A stretch of 64,000 bases of DNA from Chloranthus sessilifolius (taxonomy: Eukaryota; Streptophyta; Magnoliopsida; Chloranthales; Chloranthaceae): NCBI GenBank assembly GCA_021018995.1, contig CM037590.1, positions 83,980,097-84,044,096 of the forward strand. Direction: 5' to 3'. The notes under the pieces were generated by a model. That model was not told the DNA's origin. It saw only the letters and a list, made by a program, of their open reading frames with translations, and made no database searches. This document shows, one piece after another, positions 46,334 to 57,278 of the stretch. Each line of letters begins with the position of its first letter. Position 1 is the first letter of the stretch. A program made the position numbers and the translations under genes.

Positions 46334-47992
46334 GTGATGTGTGATGCATCGACCGGCAATAGGTCCGTGTTGGGCCAAAGAAAAGATAAACCGCTGTGGT
46401 CATTGCTTATAGCGAAATCACTTGTCAAGCTCGGTGAACTATACCACAACCGAGAAAGAGCTTCTAGCGTGGTTTATGTTGTTGACAAATTTAGAGCCTA
46501 CCTACTAGGATCTAAAAGCGTGATCTTCAGCGACCATTCGACATTGAAGTACCCATCTTGTCCCAAGAGAGATGCTAAGCCGAGGCTAATTAGATGGATA
46601 CTCCTATTACAGGAGTTTGACATCAAAATCAAGGACAAAAAGGGTGTGGAGAATGTGGTGGCTGACCACTTGTCCAGAATTATCTTGGAGAAATGCCTGG
46701 ATGGCCCTACAAATGATGCCTTCCCTGATGAGCAATTATTTGCCATCCAATCCTTAGTCCCTTGGTTTGCACACATTGTCAATTATCTGGTTATAGGAAA
46801 GATTCCTCCCCACTGGACCAAAATGGATAAAGACCTGTTCTTCTCAAGGGTCAAGTATTTTTTCTGGGAGGAACCTTGCCTATACAAGTACTGTGCCGAC
46901 CAGATCATCCGAAGATGTGTTCCCGAAAGTGATATCCCCAGTATTCTGGCCATGTGCCATGAAAATGCCTGTGGAGGCCACTTTAGTGGGAAAAAAACTA
47001 CTGACAAGGTCCTGCAGTGTGGTTTTTACTGGCCATCCTTATTCAAGGATGCATACACACACTGCAAGGCATGTGAGAGATGTCAGAAATTAGGAGGGCT
47101 GTCCAAAAGAAATTCAATGCCATTACAGCCCATCCTTGTTGTAGAACTATTTGATGTATGGGGAATAGACTTCATGGGCCCCTTTCCCCCCTCCAATGGT
47201 TACCACTTCATCTTAGTGGCAGTGGACTATGTTTCCAAATGGATAGAAGCCATTGCCATAAGAACCAATGATAACCAGGTGGTCCTCAAATTCGTAAAGC
47301 ACAACATTTTCTCCAGATTTGGAACCCCTAGAGCTATTATCAGTGATGGGGGTAGCCACTTCTACAACAGGAATCTCGAGAGCTTGCTCAAGAAATATTC
47401 TGTGACCCATAGGATTGCTACTCCCTACCACCCACAAACAAGTGGGCAAGTTGAAATTTCCAATAGGGAGATTAAGCACATCCTTGAGAAAATAGTTAGG
47501 ACTGACAGGAAAGATTGGGCTGAGAAATTGGATGATGCACTGTGGGCCTATAGGACTGCCTATAAGACTCCTATTGGAATGTCCCCATTCAGACTAGTCT
47601 ATGGCAAGGCCTGCCATCTCCCAGTAGAGTTAGAACACAGGGCCTATTGGGCCATTAAGAACTTGAACATGGACCTAACTTCTGCTGGTCAACACAGGTC
47701 ATTACAACGATCAGAATTAGATGAGCTGAGGATGGATGCTTACACCAATGCTAGGATCTACAAGGAACGGCCTAAAGCTTTCTTCGACAAAGGCTTGCTA
47801 AGAAAAAGCCTCGAACCGGGTGGTAAGGTTTGGTTATTCAACTCCAAACTAAAATTCTTTCCTGGCAAATTAAAATCCAGATGGGATGGTCCCTATGTTG
47901 TCGTGAATGTTTCCCTATCTGGTGCTGCGGAAGTCAAGGACCCCAAATCTGGGAGGACCTTCAAAGTGAATGGTCAGAGGCTGAAGCCTTGA
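46334..47992 (+). pseudogene. RNase H end plus complete integrase (C)
   Basis: 552 codons, the longest pol frame. RNase H: first Asp D4 (MCDAS), a scrambled middle, FSDHSTLKY at 65-73, VVADHLSR at 108-115. Integrase: zinc finger H209/H216/C247/C250; catalytic D279 (WGIDF), D338 (ISDGG), E374 (GQVEISN), giving D-D-35-E; C-terminal [10 protein letters not shown] at 511-520. The integrase itself has no stop. 46249-46333 between this frame and RT is too damaged to read. The role would be insertion of the DNA copy. Confidence 0.92.
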
Positions 47993-48574
47993 ATTGAACG
48001 ACCTACAGATCCTTTGTGCACTATTCATTTTCATGGGACCCCTACATCTACCTGACCCGCAGTTGTGTCCATGTTGTACTATACTACTTTTGTTTCTACC
48101 TTAAGTTTTAGGAAATTTTAGGGGATATGTGGAGTTTGATATTGTTGAGCCTGATAAAGTTTATGTGGGATCGGTATGACTTATTCTTCTTCTTTGAATT
48201 GCTTATTTGGCCCTCGCGCATTCCAAATTTTGATTTGGGAAGACTCGCGCAATTCGCATGGACCATTTCTTTCGCTGTCGCGAGTTTCAATGCTCCAGAA
48301 TCTCTCGCGCACTTCCAGCGCTAACTCCCATAATCGCTGATTCGATTTCGTGATTCCTTACCCAGTTGCCTTGAGCCTAATGTATTTGTCATTTCCCACG
48401 CTGACTGCTGACTTGACGTTTCCCAACTCACTCTCATTTAATGGCGGCAACTTGGATGTTATTCAACCGTTTCATCTTCCACCATCCCTCGCCTTTAAAT
48501 ACACAGGGAGGCCCTGTTCATCTTCATCGCATCCTATCTCCTCTCACCCTAGTGGTCCTTCCCTAATCCTAATC
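47993..48574 (+). promoter_or_regulatory. putative internal ORF2 promoter (C)
   Basis: Downstream of integrase lie TCGCG motifs at 48214, 48245, 48254, 48278 and 48305 (31 and 9 bp apart for the first three), the same motif as in LTR C. A TATA-like TTTAAATA is at 48494-48501, 75 bp before the ORF2 ATG. This mirrors the order in element A with a different motif. Confidence 0.6.
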
Positions 48575-48814
48575 ATGGCAGATGACAAGCCAAACGCACT
48601 GCCTAACAAGTTTTAGCCGATGTGGTTGGACCCGCCGCCCCCTAAAGAGCCAGATCTCCTCCAACCCCTCTGGGATGAATTCGAGGAGGTTCTACAAACC
48701 CTTGCCAAGGAGGAGGAAAACCTCCAGCCGCAGCAGAAGAAGTGCAAGATAGAGCCATCCCTTGCCCCCTCCACTCCACCCTCTCCCCCTCCTTCTCAAC
48801 CCCCTCACCCCTGA
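48575..48814 (+). pseudogene. ORF2 remnant (C)
   Basis: Starts MADDKPN, comparable to MADQKD in A. A TAG follows after 13 codons. The rest (48620-48814) is acidic, then has a short basic patch (KKCK) and a Pro/Ser tail ending at a stop. The conserved central domain and coiled coil seen in A are gone, so C cannot supply this protein. Confidence 0.5.
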
Positions 48815-50656
48815 TCTTTCTCCCTTTCCCTCCTCTTTTTTTGTAATTTTCTTTTAAGCTTAATGATATCTTCCTTTTCTGATATGCTATACCATTTTCT
48901 ATTGTTGGTTACTTTATTGCTTGTTCTTGTCTTTTATGCTGTAATAACTCTGCTGCACATTCAACTTGAACCAGTGAGGACACTGCTCCTCATAGGTTTG
49001 GGGGTATGGCAGGCAAACCCTGCCAATGGAATAGTTAACATAAGTGCAGCAGACTCATCTGTGCAATATGGAAATAGACCTCTGTTCACTTAAGAATCAA
49101 GAAATTAAGAAGTTTAAAATTTATGCAAACCTTGGACATTATAAACTTCTAATATTCCACATTTCCATGATAATATCACCAAGGAAACCTACTTGTATCT
49201 GCACTTAATGAATCATTAGAGAGAGAAAAAGGTGAGGACATACTTGAAAGTTCAAAGGATGACCATAACCAGTGAGAATTGGGCCTACAAAATTTTTCTA
49301 TTCTTCGAGGAGTAACTAAGGCATTTCTTTTAAGTTCTAAGGGCTGGCTGAGTCATTGTGCTCACTAGAAGTTAGGTAACTCCAAGTTGAAACAACTGAC
49401 AGTACTCATGAGACCTAGGAAAAGATCAAGGCCTTCTCTTGGATAGTTTGAGCCTAAAAAGACCAATCCTAAAGCAACTGCCCTTGTCCATACCCCCTTT
49501 GAGCTTTAAATCCTAAATTTCTTCAAAATACACCTGAGTACTTGAACCTGAACCTATGAACCTGATTCAACCTACCCTCACTCTGAGAATTCAGAAGGTA
49601 AAGGAGACAGAGTTGAAGACGGACTAGCCATGGTCAACATTAGGCGAATGGAGAAGAAGGATCTCAAGAAAAATCTGGCAGTATGGTAACTGAGAACATG
49701 GTGGCATTTCTGAAAAGCAAAAACAAAATAAAAAGAAGAAAACTCCAGTAAAAAGAAACAAAAATAATAATGAAGAGGAATAAGAGAGAAGTCAAGAGAA
49801 ACTATCATTGGAAAATCAAAATCAAGAAGAGAAACTGATCACTTCAAATCGAAAAATCTCAAAGAAGATGAAGGGAGCTGAATCATGGAAGGTGAAGTCA
49901 TGAACCACCTCTGTGACCTACTGATTTCTCAAATTGGAACCCCTTTTCAACCTTCCATTCTTTTTAACCCTACTCCATAAGCCACATTACAGCCCAGTTA
50001 AAAGCCCTTGTGATCCAAAATTGAGTGAGTTGTCATGTGAAGATAAGGAATTATCCAATCTATGGTGAGGAACTGACAATGATGTCAGCACTTAAGAACT
50101 CTGCCTATGCTCATGCTTACAAACCCAGTTGGGGGATGTAACTGCTCTTGAGCCTGTGAGAAACTGAACCCCTCAACAAACCTTTATGAGAGTATACCCT
50201 GCAAAGCTTTCTTTTGGGTCTGAACTTGAATACATTATGTATGACCTTAACCTAATTTTCTGACATAAGGATAAGCTCAGTGCTGACACACACTTGTGCA
50301 GTTTTCTGTGATTACAAACTATCTGGAAATGCTGTGCAATCATGAGAGTTTATGCTGTTTAAGTTACTGTGCAACCAATGAATTAAATTTCTTTTGTGTA
50401 CTAATTCAAGAGTAGACTAAATCTGATTCCTTAACTGGTCATTGGATGACATTGCACTTTTGTTAACTATTTCATTTGAGAAGTTTGTGGGTGTCTTCAC
50501 TAAAAACCCTCAAGAGACTTCACTCCTCCACTAGGGATCACCTAGGGGTTTAAAAGGCTTGGTACATATGCTAAATGTGTCCGTGCTCCCTACGAAAGTG
50601 GCATTTAATTTTTAGAGTAGATTTAATGTAGCTTTGCTAAGGGACTAGCAAAGATT
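48815..50656 (+). other. 3' UTR of Athila C
   Basis: Noncoding. Includes an internal PPT copy (AGGTTTGGGGGTA, 48994-49006) with a 6-bp stem GGCAGG/CCTGCC (49008-49024). Aligns with the UTRs of A, B, B' and D. Confidence 0.7.
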
Positions 50657-50669
50657 AGGTTTGGGGGTA
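50657..50669 (+). other. terminal polypurine tract of Athila C
   Basis: TAGGTTTGGGGGTA ends directly before the 3' LTR. Wording is the same as the internal copy 1.66 kb upstream. Confidence 0.8.
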
Positions 50670-53205
50670 TGTTAAGACCTGAAAAGTACCACTTTTCACC
50701 CCTTAACTTAACCTTTGATTAGACCCTTAGCCACCTAATAAGTTCTTGTTAAGTGTTTTGTGTAGGTAATAATCCGCAGTGAAATAAGTTCAAGAGTCCT
50801 GTTAAGGAGCCTGCTTTGGCACCAGATATCCCTCAGAGGAATGAACTCTGAATCCAGACCTGAAATGAGCCTCGCACAGCTGACCCAAGCTTTAGAGGAT
50901 TCAAGAGAAATATGCCTCGCGCAGTTCAACTGACCTTCCCAAGGCTTTACAGCAACCTCTCGCGCAGATGAATGACTGAAGAGCTTCAAAAACTCAAACT
51001 CGCGCAGCCCTCACAAAGCTCAAGAGTAGAACACATCGCTCAGTGTCACGCAGTTCATAGCAGACCTCTCTCAATCTCGCGCAGTTCACTCAGAACGGCT
51101 GAGGAGAGAGAGCTTTAGAAGATTCCTCTCACAGTCGCCGCGAGATGCAGTTATCAGAAGAAGAATGCCTCACACAGTTCTCGTGCCATTCAAGAAAGAA
51201 AACATCCTGGCGAAGGCAAAGCCAATCTCGCAAAGATCAAGTGAGACATAGAACCTTGCACAGTTCAGAACTCAGAAGAGCCTCGCTAGGTAACTAGCGA
51301 AGTCCAAGTAAAGAGAAGTGCTTGCAAAGTTCTCGCGCTACTGCCCCACGAAGACCGATCGACTGCTTGAATTTCAACCCTGTGACACTTGAGATTGTGT
51401 TTTCTATTCAACCTCGCAAAGCCCAATCCAGCGAGAGCGCAACTCTATCGCGTGACTGCCTGAAGAGCAAACCAAGGCAACCTCGCGATGGCTGAAGCTT
51501 CAGTGTCAAATCATCCTAGCGAAGAGCAAAGAGCTACCATGTGACAAGTCTGGAAAACTACAGCTACCTAGCGAAGCTCTGACCCTAAACTTCCATCTCT
51601 TCAGCAGAGGGCCTTCTGAGTATTTCCAGCGATTAGGGCACGCACTCCCATGCTCAAATCTTCGTGCACATGCCCAGAGGCATCCAAGGATCGTTATCAG
51701 GCCACGCAGCATTGTTAAAATTAGGGTTTCCTAACCCTAATGTGCCACCACCCCACTGCTATATAAACCCATACCTGAGCTTAGGTTTAGGCATCTGGGA
51801 ACCCATCTCAGATCATTTTTCTTTTCTCTTTCTTTTTAGCAGTAAGTAGTTTTCTGTTTCTTTCCTTCTCTCCATAGTCCAGCACTTGTTGGCTATGCCT
51901 TTGTATGTGTTTTTGAATTAAATCAATGGATGTTTTACAATAGGATATGTACTTTGTGGGATTGTTGTTTGTGTGTGAGATGCTCTGTGCAAGGCTGCTG
52001 CCTTGTGATCCGCCATCACTTTGGCTGTGTTTCAAAACAATGGAGGACTGATTCTAAGGGCCACTCAGATCCAAGTGACCTATGTGTCTGGGCTATCATG
52101 GTCCTACAGCCTTGGCCCCACCACAGGACCCACTAGATCTGAAATCCCCATGGGAGCTTGAGCTGGTAGCCTTGTGAGCATGGTGGTAGCAGCGATAATC
52201 TTGTTTTGTTTTGGGCTCCGTGAGGAAGATAACCTCTGGGATAGTCTGTGACCATTTAAGTGGACAGATTATAGCCTTAGGGTGATTTTGATCCACCGAT
52301 CCAAGATGGATCCTTCTTCTTTACACCTGACCTTGTAGAAGCTTGGTGAGAGATTGTACAGAGGCAGACTCTCCCATAGTTGTATAGATCTGCCATTAGA
52401 TGTTGGATCTGATCTAGTTATAGAGATTGCAGGCTGGTGACTGGACCATTATAGCCTCGCTCAAGCAATGGACAGCTAGATCGAAGGTTGTACTCAATCT
52501 CTTGTTGGTTCTATGTATCTGGGCTATCATGGTCCTACAGCCTTAGCCCCACATATAGAACTTTAGAGGTTTAGGTTCCCTATGGATTCTTGAGCTGGTA
52601 GCCTGGATGAAATAGTGCCTGCAATGATTTACTTGTTATGTTCTGACCCATCCCTGGATAGTGGCTCCCCTATGGGATAATTTGTGACCATTCAAGTGGA
52701 CAGGTTATAGCCTTAAGGGTGGAATCATGGCAGAGTGATGGGTTGGATCCTTTCTCCTCAGAGGTGATAATGTAGCCTCTGGACAGGATTTCTATAACAT
52801 CAAATCTAAATCTGAGTTACAAAACTTCTCTGACCTTGGTTCAGTAACATACTTCTCACCATTTTTATACTCATTTTCCACACTCCATCCATCCTCTCAA
52901 CACTTTCTGTAGTTTAGTTATTAGAATACTTTGAATAAGTGACCTTAAACTCCCCTCCTTCTAGGACTGCCAGATCTGTAGACAGATCTGGAGAGGCTAC
53001 TAGAGATGGCTCCCTTGGAGCTTTAGATGACCTTTCCCTGTGGGACAAACTCTTACTTATCAAAACTTGCTACAAAGGACCCTGTATCTTGCAGGTCTAG
53101 GACTTCTGAGTTGTGCTGGATTCACCCTCTATTTTACTCTGTCTTTGATTTTTTAATAATTTTCACCACCAACCAATAATCAAAGCACACCGGAAGTAGT
53201 CAACA
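50670..53205 (+). repeat. 3' LTR of Athila C
   Basis: 2536 bp, aligning with 39564-42094. Motif array 50875-51580, telo-box pair 51721-51740, TATA box 51760-51767. The GCAGG target copy follows at 53206-53210. Confidence 0.93.
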
Positions 53206-53210
53206 GCAGG

Positions 53211-53685
53211 AAGGAACCCTTCACCGCTAAGGGCCGTCAAAAAGTCAGGTTTGGGCTGGGTTATAAGCCCACAGAAGAAGAAGTAAGAGAGGCTAAGGAG
53301 AAAGCCCGTGCGACGGCAGTTGTAAAAGCCAAGGGGATCCACGTAGATGAAAAACCCTGTCCCAGGCCTCACATCAGGAATTCATTCATAAGTGTCAGGG
53401 TTGTGAAGATTGACCGAAATGGGGAAACTTGATTAACCCCACATAAGCCTACAACATCAGTTCACCCCACCAATCCCTACATTATCCTTCCCAGCCTGGA
53501 GATAGATTTGGCCATGTTATCTCTCTTTGAGGAATGACGGCTAGTACTTGAACAAACTCCCCCTGTGGTGAATCACCACAAAACTGTGTTAACATTTGAG
53601 GATGTCATCTCAGATGAAATGGGGATCAACATGATGGAGGTTGACTCCAAAGAGCTGTATCAGTCAGCGTCCTCCATCCAAACCG
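53211..53685 (+). pseudogene. 3' end of the Tat-1 protease exon
   Basis: Continues the frame interrupted by Athila C: GRKEPFTAKG, RFGLGYKPTEEE, then stops, then HHKTVLTFEDVISDE and a Ser-rich tail. Ends at the predicted splice donor. Its counterpart in Tat-2 is 12293-12478. Confidence 0.65.
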
Positions 53686-54004
53686 GTAAAAGAGTGACCC
53701 CTTAAGTACACAACTAGGCATCTTTGCCCCAAACCCTAGAAGCAAGGAGTGGCCTAACATTTGGCACCTGTTTCCTAAAAAAAATAACCTATAAAAAATG
53801 AGATAAGCCCTTGGCAGGCAATACCTTGTATATACACAGACTCGCGCTGCCAAGGGTCCGTCTTCAAAGAAATACAAAACCTCAAAAACATTGAAAAAAT
53901 ACAAAGTCCACAAATATTGTCATTTAAAATTCTAGATAAAATCCCATAAAATGATGTCTTAATCGAAATACCCGTCTCACGTGAAATCGACCCCTTTCCT
54001 GTAG
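53686..54004 (+). other. predicted Ogre-type intron (Tat-1)
   Basis: 319 bp. Donor ACCG|GTAAAAG, acceptor CCCCTTTCCTGTAG|AAATAC. The last exon base G plus AA completes a Glu codon, so the frame runs on into IQEEVGVTSLDEDIP (phase 1). An intron between protease and RT is a known Ogre feature. The sequence inside is AT-rich and full of stops. Confidence 0.72.
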
Positions 54005-55095
54005 AAATACAAGAAGAGGTAGGAGTTACGAGTCTGGACGAGGATATCCCCTTAGAGGAGCTCCCCAATGAGCTCCTTGACCGGTTGGTCGAATTTGAAC
54101 ATGGTCCTACCCCCATTGTCGAGGAAACTAAGGACGTTAATCTAGCGAATAAGGAGATTCCCCAAATTACCAAAATCGAAATGTCGCTATCTCCCGAAGA
54201 AAGAAAAAGCATGATCAATTTCCTTCGGTTAAGTAGAAGCTGAGACGTCTTCGACCTGAGTGGATGTTGAAAGTCAAGGACGAGGTCATTAAGCAGTATG
54301 ATGCAGGTTTTCTCATGGTATCTAAATAACCATAGTGGCTAGCCAATATCATGCCTATGCCAAAGTAATGGAAAGTTCGCATGTGTATCGATTTCCACAA
54401 TTTGAACAAGGCAAGCCCGAAAGATGATTTCCCATTGCTGCACATCGACATCTTGGTCGATAACACTGCTAAGTACAGGATGCTTTCTTTTATGGACGGA
54501 TTCTCAGGATATAATTAGATCAAAATGGCAAAGGCAGATCGAGAGAAGACAACATTTATCACTCTGTGGGGAACCTTTTGCTACAAACTCATGTCGTTCG
54601 GACTGAAGAATGCCGGTCCAACATACCAGAGAGCTATGACTGCACTGTTTCATGACATGATGCACTGAGAGATTGAAGTGTATGTCGATGATATAATAGC
54701 CAAGTCATCGGAGCAAGATGTTAACTTGGTAAACCTTCAAAAACTATTTGAGAGGCTGAAAAAGTATAGGTTATGCCTGAATCCACAGAAGTTCACATTT
54801 GGTGCTATGTCCGAGAAACTGTTGGGATTCATCGTCAGCAGGAGAGGGATCAAGGTCGACCCTTTCAAAGTCAAAGCCATCACTGAAATGCTGCCACCGT
54901 CTACTAAGAAGAAAGTTAGAGGATTCTTGGGCAGAATATAATATATCAGTCGGTTCATTGCACAGCTAACTCCAATATGCACGTCGATCTTCAAGCTACT
55001 AAGGAAGAACTCGCCCATTGAATGGAATGATGACTGCCAGGCAACATTCCATAAAATCAAAAGCTACCTCCTTAATCCACCTATTTTGGTACCAC
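54005..55095 (+). pseudogene. reverse transcriptase (Tat-1)
   Basis: Starts with the linker SLDEDIPLEELPNEL, then RMCIDFHNLNKASPKDDFP, FMDGFSGYN, FGLKNAGPTYQRAM, the catalytic YVDD (54681-54692), and FLGFIVSRRGI-type thumb motifs. Stops occur after GYN, after DMMH and near 54940. Part of the N-terminus around 54230-54330 is out of frame. The wording is Tat, clearly different from Athila C RT. Confidence 0.85.
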
Positions 55096-55532
55096 CCGAG
55101 CCGGGGTGACCACTCTTGATGTATCTCTCCACGACAGAAGTTTTGATGGGATGTGTCTTAGGGTAGCATGACGAGATGGGAAGAAGAGAGCAGGCCATTT
55201 ACTATCTGTGCAAGAAGTTTATTGATTATGAGACGCGCTATTCTCATCTGGAGAAAGCATGCCTGGCCCTTGTATGGGCTACTCAGTGGCTCCGCCATTA
55301 CTTGCTATCCCAAGCCATTTTACTTTTGGCCAAAATGGACCTGTTGAAATACTTATTCGAAAAGCCAACTCTCACTGGGCAGACTGCATGCTGCCAACTA
55401 TTATTATCTGAGTTCGGCATCACGTACGTCACTCAACAGTCAATCAAGGGGTAGGCACTTGCTGATCATCTTGCCGACAATCCTTTACATGAGCCGTTAT
55501 GGATTGAGTTCCCCGATGAGGACATCCTATTC
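55096..55532 (+). pseudogene. first RNase H (Tat-1)
   Basis: Readable from MGRREQAIYYLCKKF (55176) through YSHLEKACLALVWA to LADHLADNP. It follows the RT connection as in all Ty3/gypsy pol. The start, with its first catalytic Asp, is obscured by stops before 55176. Confidence 0.75.
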
Positions 55533-55985
55533 ATGACGGAAGATGATACTGAAGAAGTAGAGGAATCATGGGTAATGCACTTTAACGGGGCAGTAAATGC
55601 AGAAGGTCAGGGAGTTAGTGCCATTCCACTTTTACCGAAAGGATCCCACTTATCCGTCTCTATCAAGTTCAACTTCCCTTGCACTAAAAACATGGCTGAA
55701 TACGAAGCTTGTACTGCTGGTTTACAGGTGGCTCTTGATCTGAACCTAACTCACCTACGAGTGTTTGGCGATTCGCAGTTGATCATATACCAGACGAATG
55801 ATGACTGGAAGGTGAAAGATGAGAAACTGATCTCTTACCATGAACACCTCAAGGATCTGATAACTTGCTTCCAAGATGTGACATTCTCATATATCCCACG
55901 GATAAGGAATCATTTTGCTGATGCATTAGCCACTTTGGCGTCAGTGACAGAAATCTCGTATGGTACTGAGATAAGCCAATCATGA
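55533..55985 (+). pseudogene. second, archaeal-type RNase H (Tat-1)
   Basis: 150 codons, open throughout. The motif WVMHFNGAVN has Asn18 where the first catalytic Asp is expected; the others are present: E56 (NMAEYEA), D80 (FGDSQLI), D130 (FADALATLAS). A second RNase H between RNase H and integrase is diagnostic of the Tat lineage. With D to N at the first position it is probably inactive. Confidence 0.85.
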
Positions 55986-57278
55986 TCGAGCAGAGGAATG
56001 AGTCGGCCTTCTGCCTCCAAATTGAGGAACCTATAAAGCTTGATGATGAGCCACCTTGTTTCTCAGATATCAAGAATTTCCTTGAGACACTAACTTTTCC
56101 GAAGGGTACATCCAAGACGGATCGACGAACCATTCAATATCTAGCGGTAGGCTACGTCATTTGTGGGAATACCTTTACAAGTGATCCTATAATAACATCT
56201 TACTCTAGTGCCTTACAGAAGGTGAAGCGACTAATATCATGAAGGAGATCGATGAGGGGGTATGCGGAGCCCACATCAGTGGTCGCATGCTCGCTAAGAA
56301 AATTCTATGTTAGGGATACTTTTGGACTACTATGGAATTGGATTACTGCAAACATGTTCAGAAATGCTACAAGTGTCAGGAACACTCTAGTCTGATACAC
56401 GCTCCTGCCATCAATCTTCACTGCATGACCACTCCTTAGCCATTTGCTACCTGAGCCCTTGACATCGTCGGAATGATTAATCCGAAAGCATTAAACAGAC
56501 ATCGGTTCATCCTCGTCGCCATTGAATACTTTACCAAGTGGGTAAAAGTGGCATCATATGACAATATCACGGCCAGTCACGTCGAGAAATTTCTTAAAAA
56601 TAATATTGTGTGCCAATTTGGAGTACCCAAGGATATCATCACAGACAATGGCACAAACTTTGTGAATAAGCACATCTGAGCCTTCTGCGAGCAATACAAA
56701 ATCAAGCACCATTGCTCGTCCCTTTATCAACCTCAAACTAATGGAGCCGTAGACGCTACGAACAAGATGGTCGTCCGCATCCTTGAGAAGATGGTTGTCA
56801 CTTACCGAGATTGGAGTAAAATGCTGTCGTTTGCTTTGTGGGCCTACAGAATGTCGATCCATACCACTACAGGGGCAACACCATTCTCCCTTGTGTATGG
56901 AACCGAGGCCGTCCTACCGGTTGAGGTTGAAGTACCCACGCTCCGAATCCTTATGGAATTAGGCTTACCTAAATCAGAGAGAGATCCCGCTTCGAAGAAC
57001 TAAACTTATTGGACGAGAAGAGACTCCTAGCTTTGTGTCACACTCAAGTCTGTCAGGGGCGAATCGCATGCACTTACAATAAACGTGTCTGCGGTAGAGA
57101 TCTAAAGATAGGAGACACTATGTTAAAAAAGATCTTCCTATCCCTTCACGCCGATCTAAGAGGGAAGTTTAAGCCGAACTGGGAAGGACCTTATGTCATT
57201 CGAGAGGTGCTATCGGGATACGCCATCCGCCTCGCCACCATGGGCGGAGATCATCTTTCTGAGCCCATCTATGCTTAG
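55982..57278 (+). pseudogene. integrase (Tat-1)
   Basis: Zinc-finger region around 56260-56400 with stops; core with Asp at ALDIVG (about 56460), ITDNG (about 56640) and QTNGAVDATNK (about 56750), where the catalytic Glu is replaced by Asp. The C-terminal part is open in pieces (56767-57003, 57009-57278), ending NWEGPYVIREVL, then HLSEPIYA and a stop. Several stops and a frame change at about 57000. It matches the Tat-2 remnant 13081-13593. Confidence 0.83.

Larger units (their letters stand above)
39564..53205 (+). mobile_element. Athila C: full-length element nested in Tat-1
   Basis: LTRs of 2531 and 2536 bp (TGTTAAGACCTG...GTCAACA), gag, protease, RT, RNase H, integrase, ORF2 remnant, internal and terminal PPT. 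Flanked by GCAGG. LTRs look nearly alike by eye, with small indels, so it is younger than Tat-1. Pol has four frame breaks and gag five in-frame stops. Confidence 0.95.
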
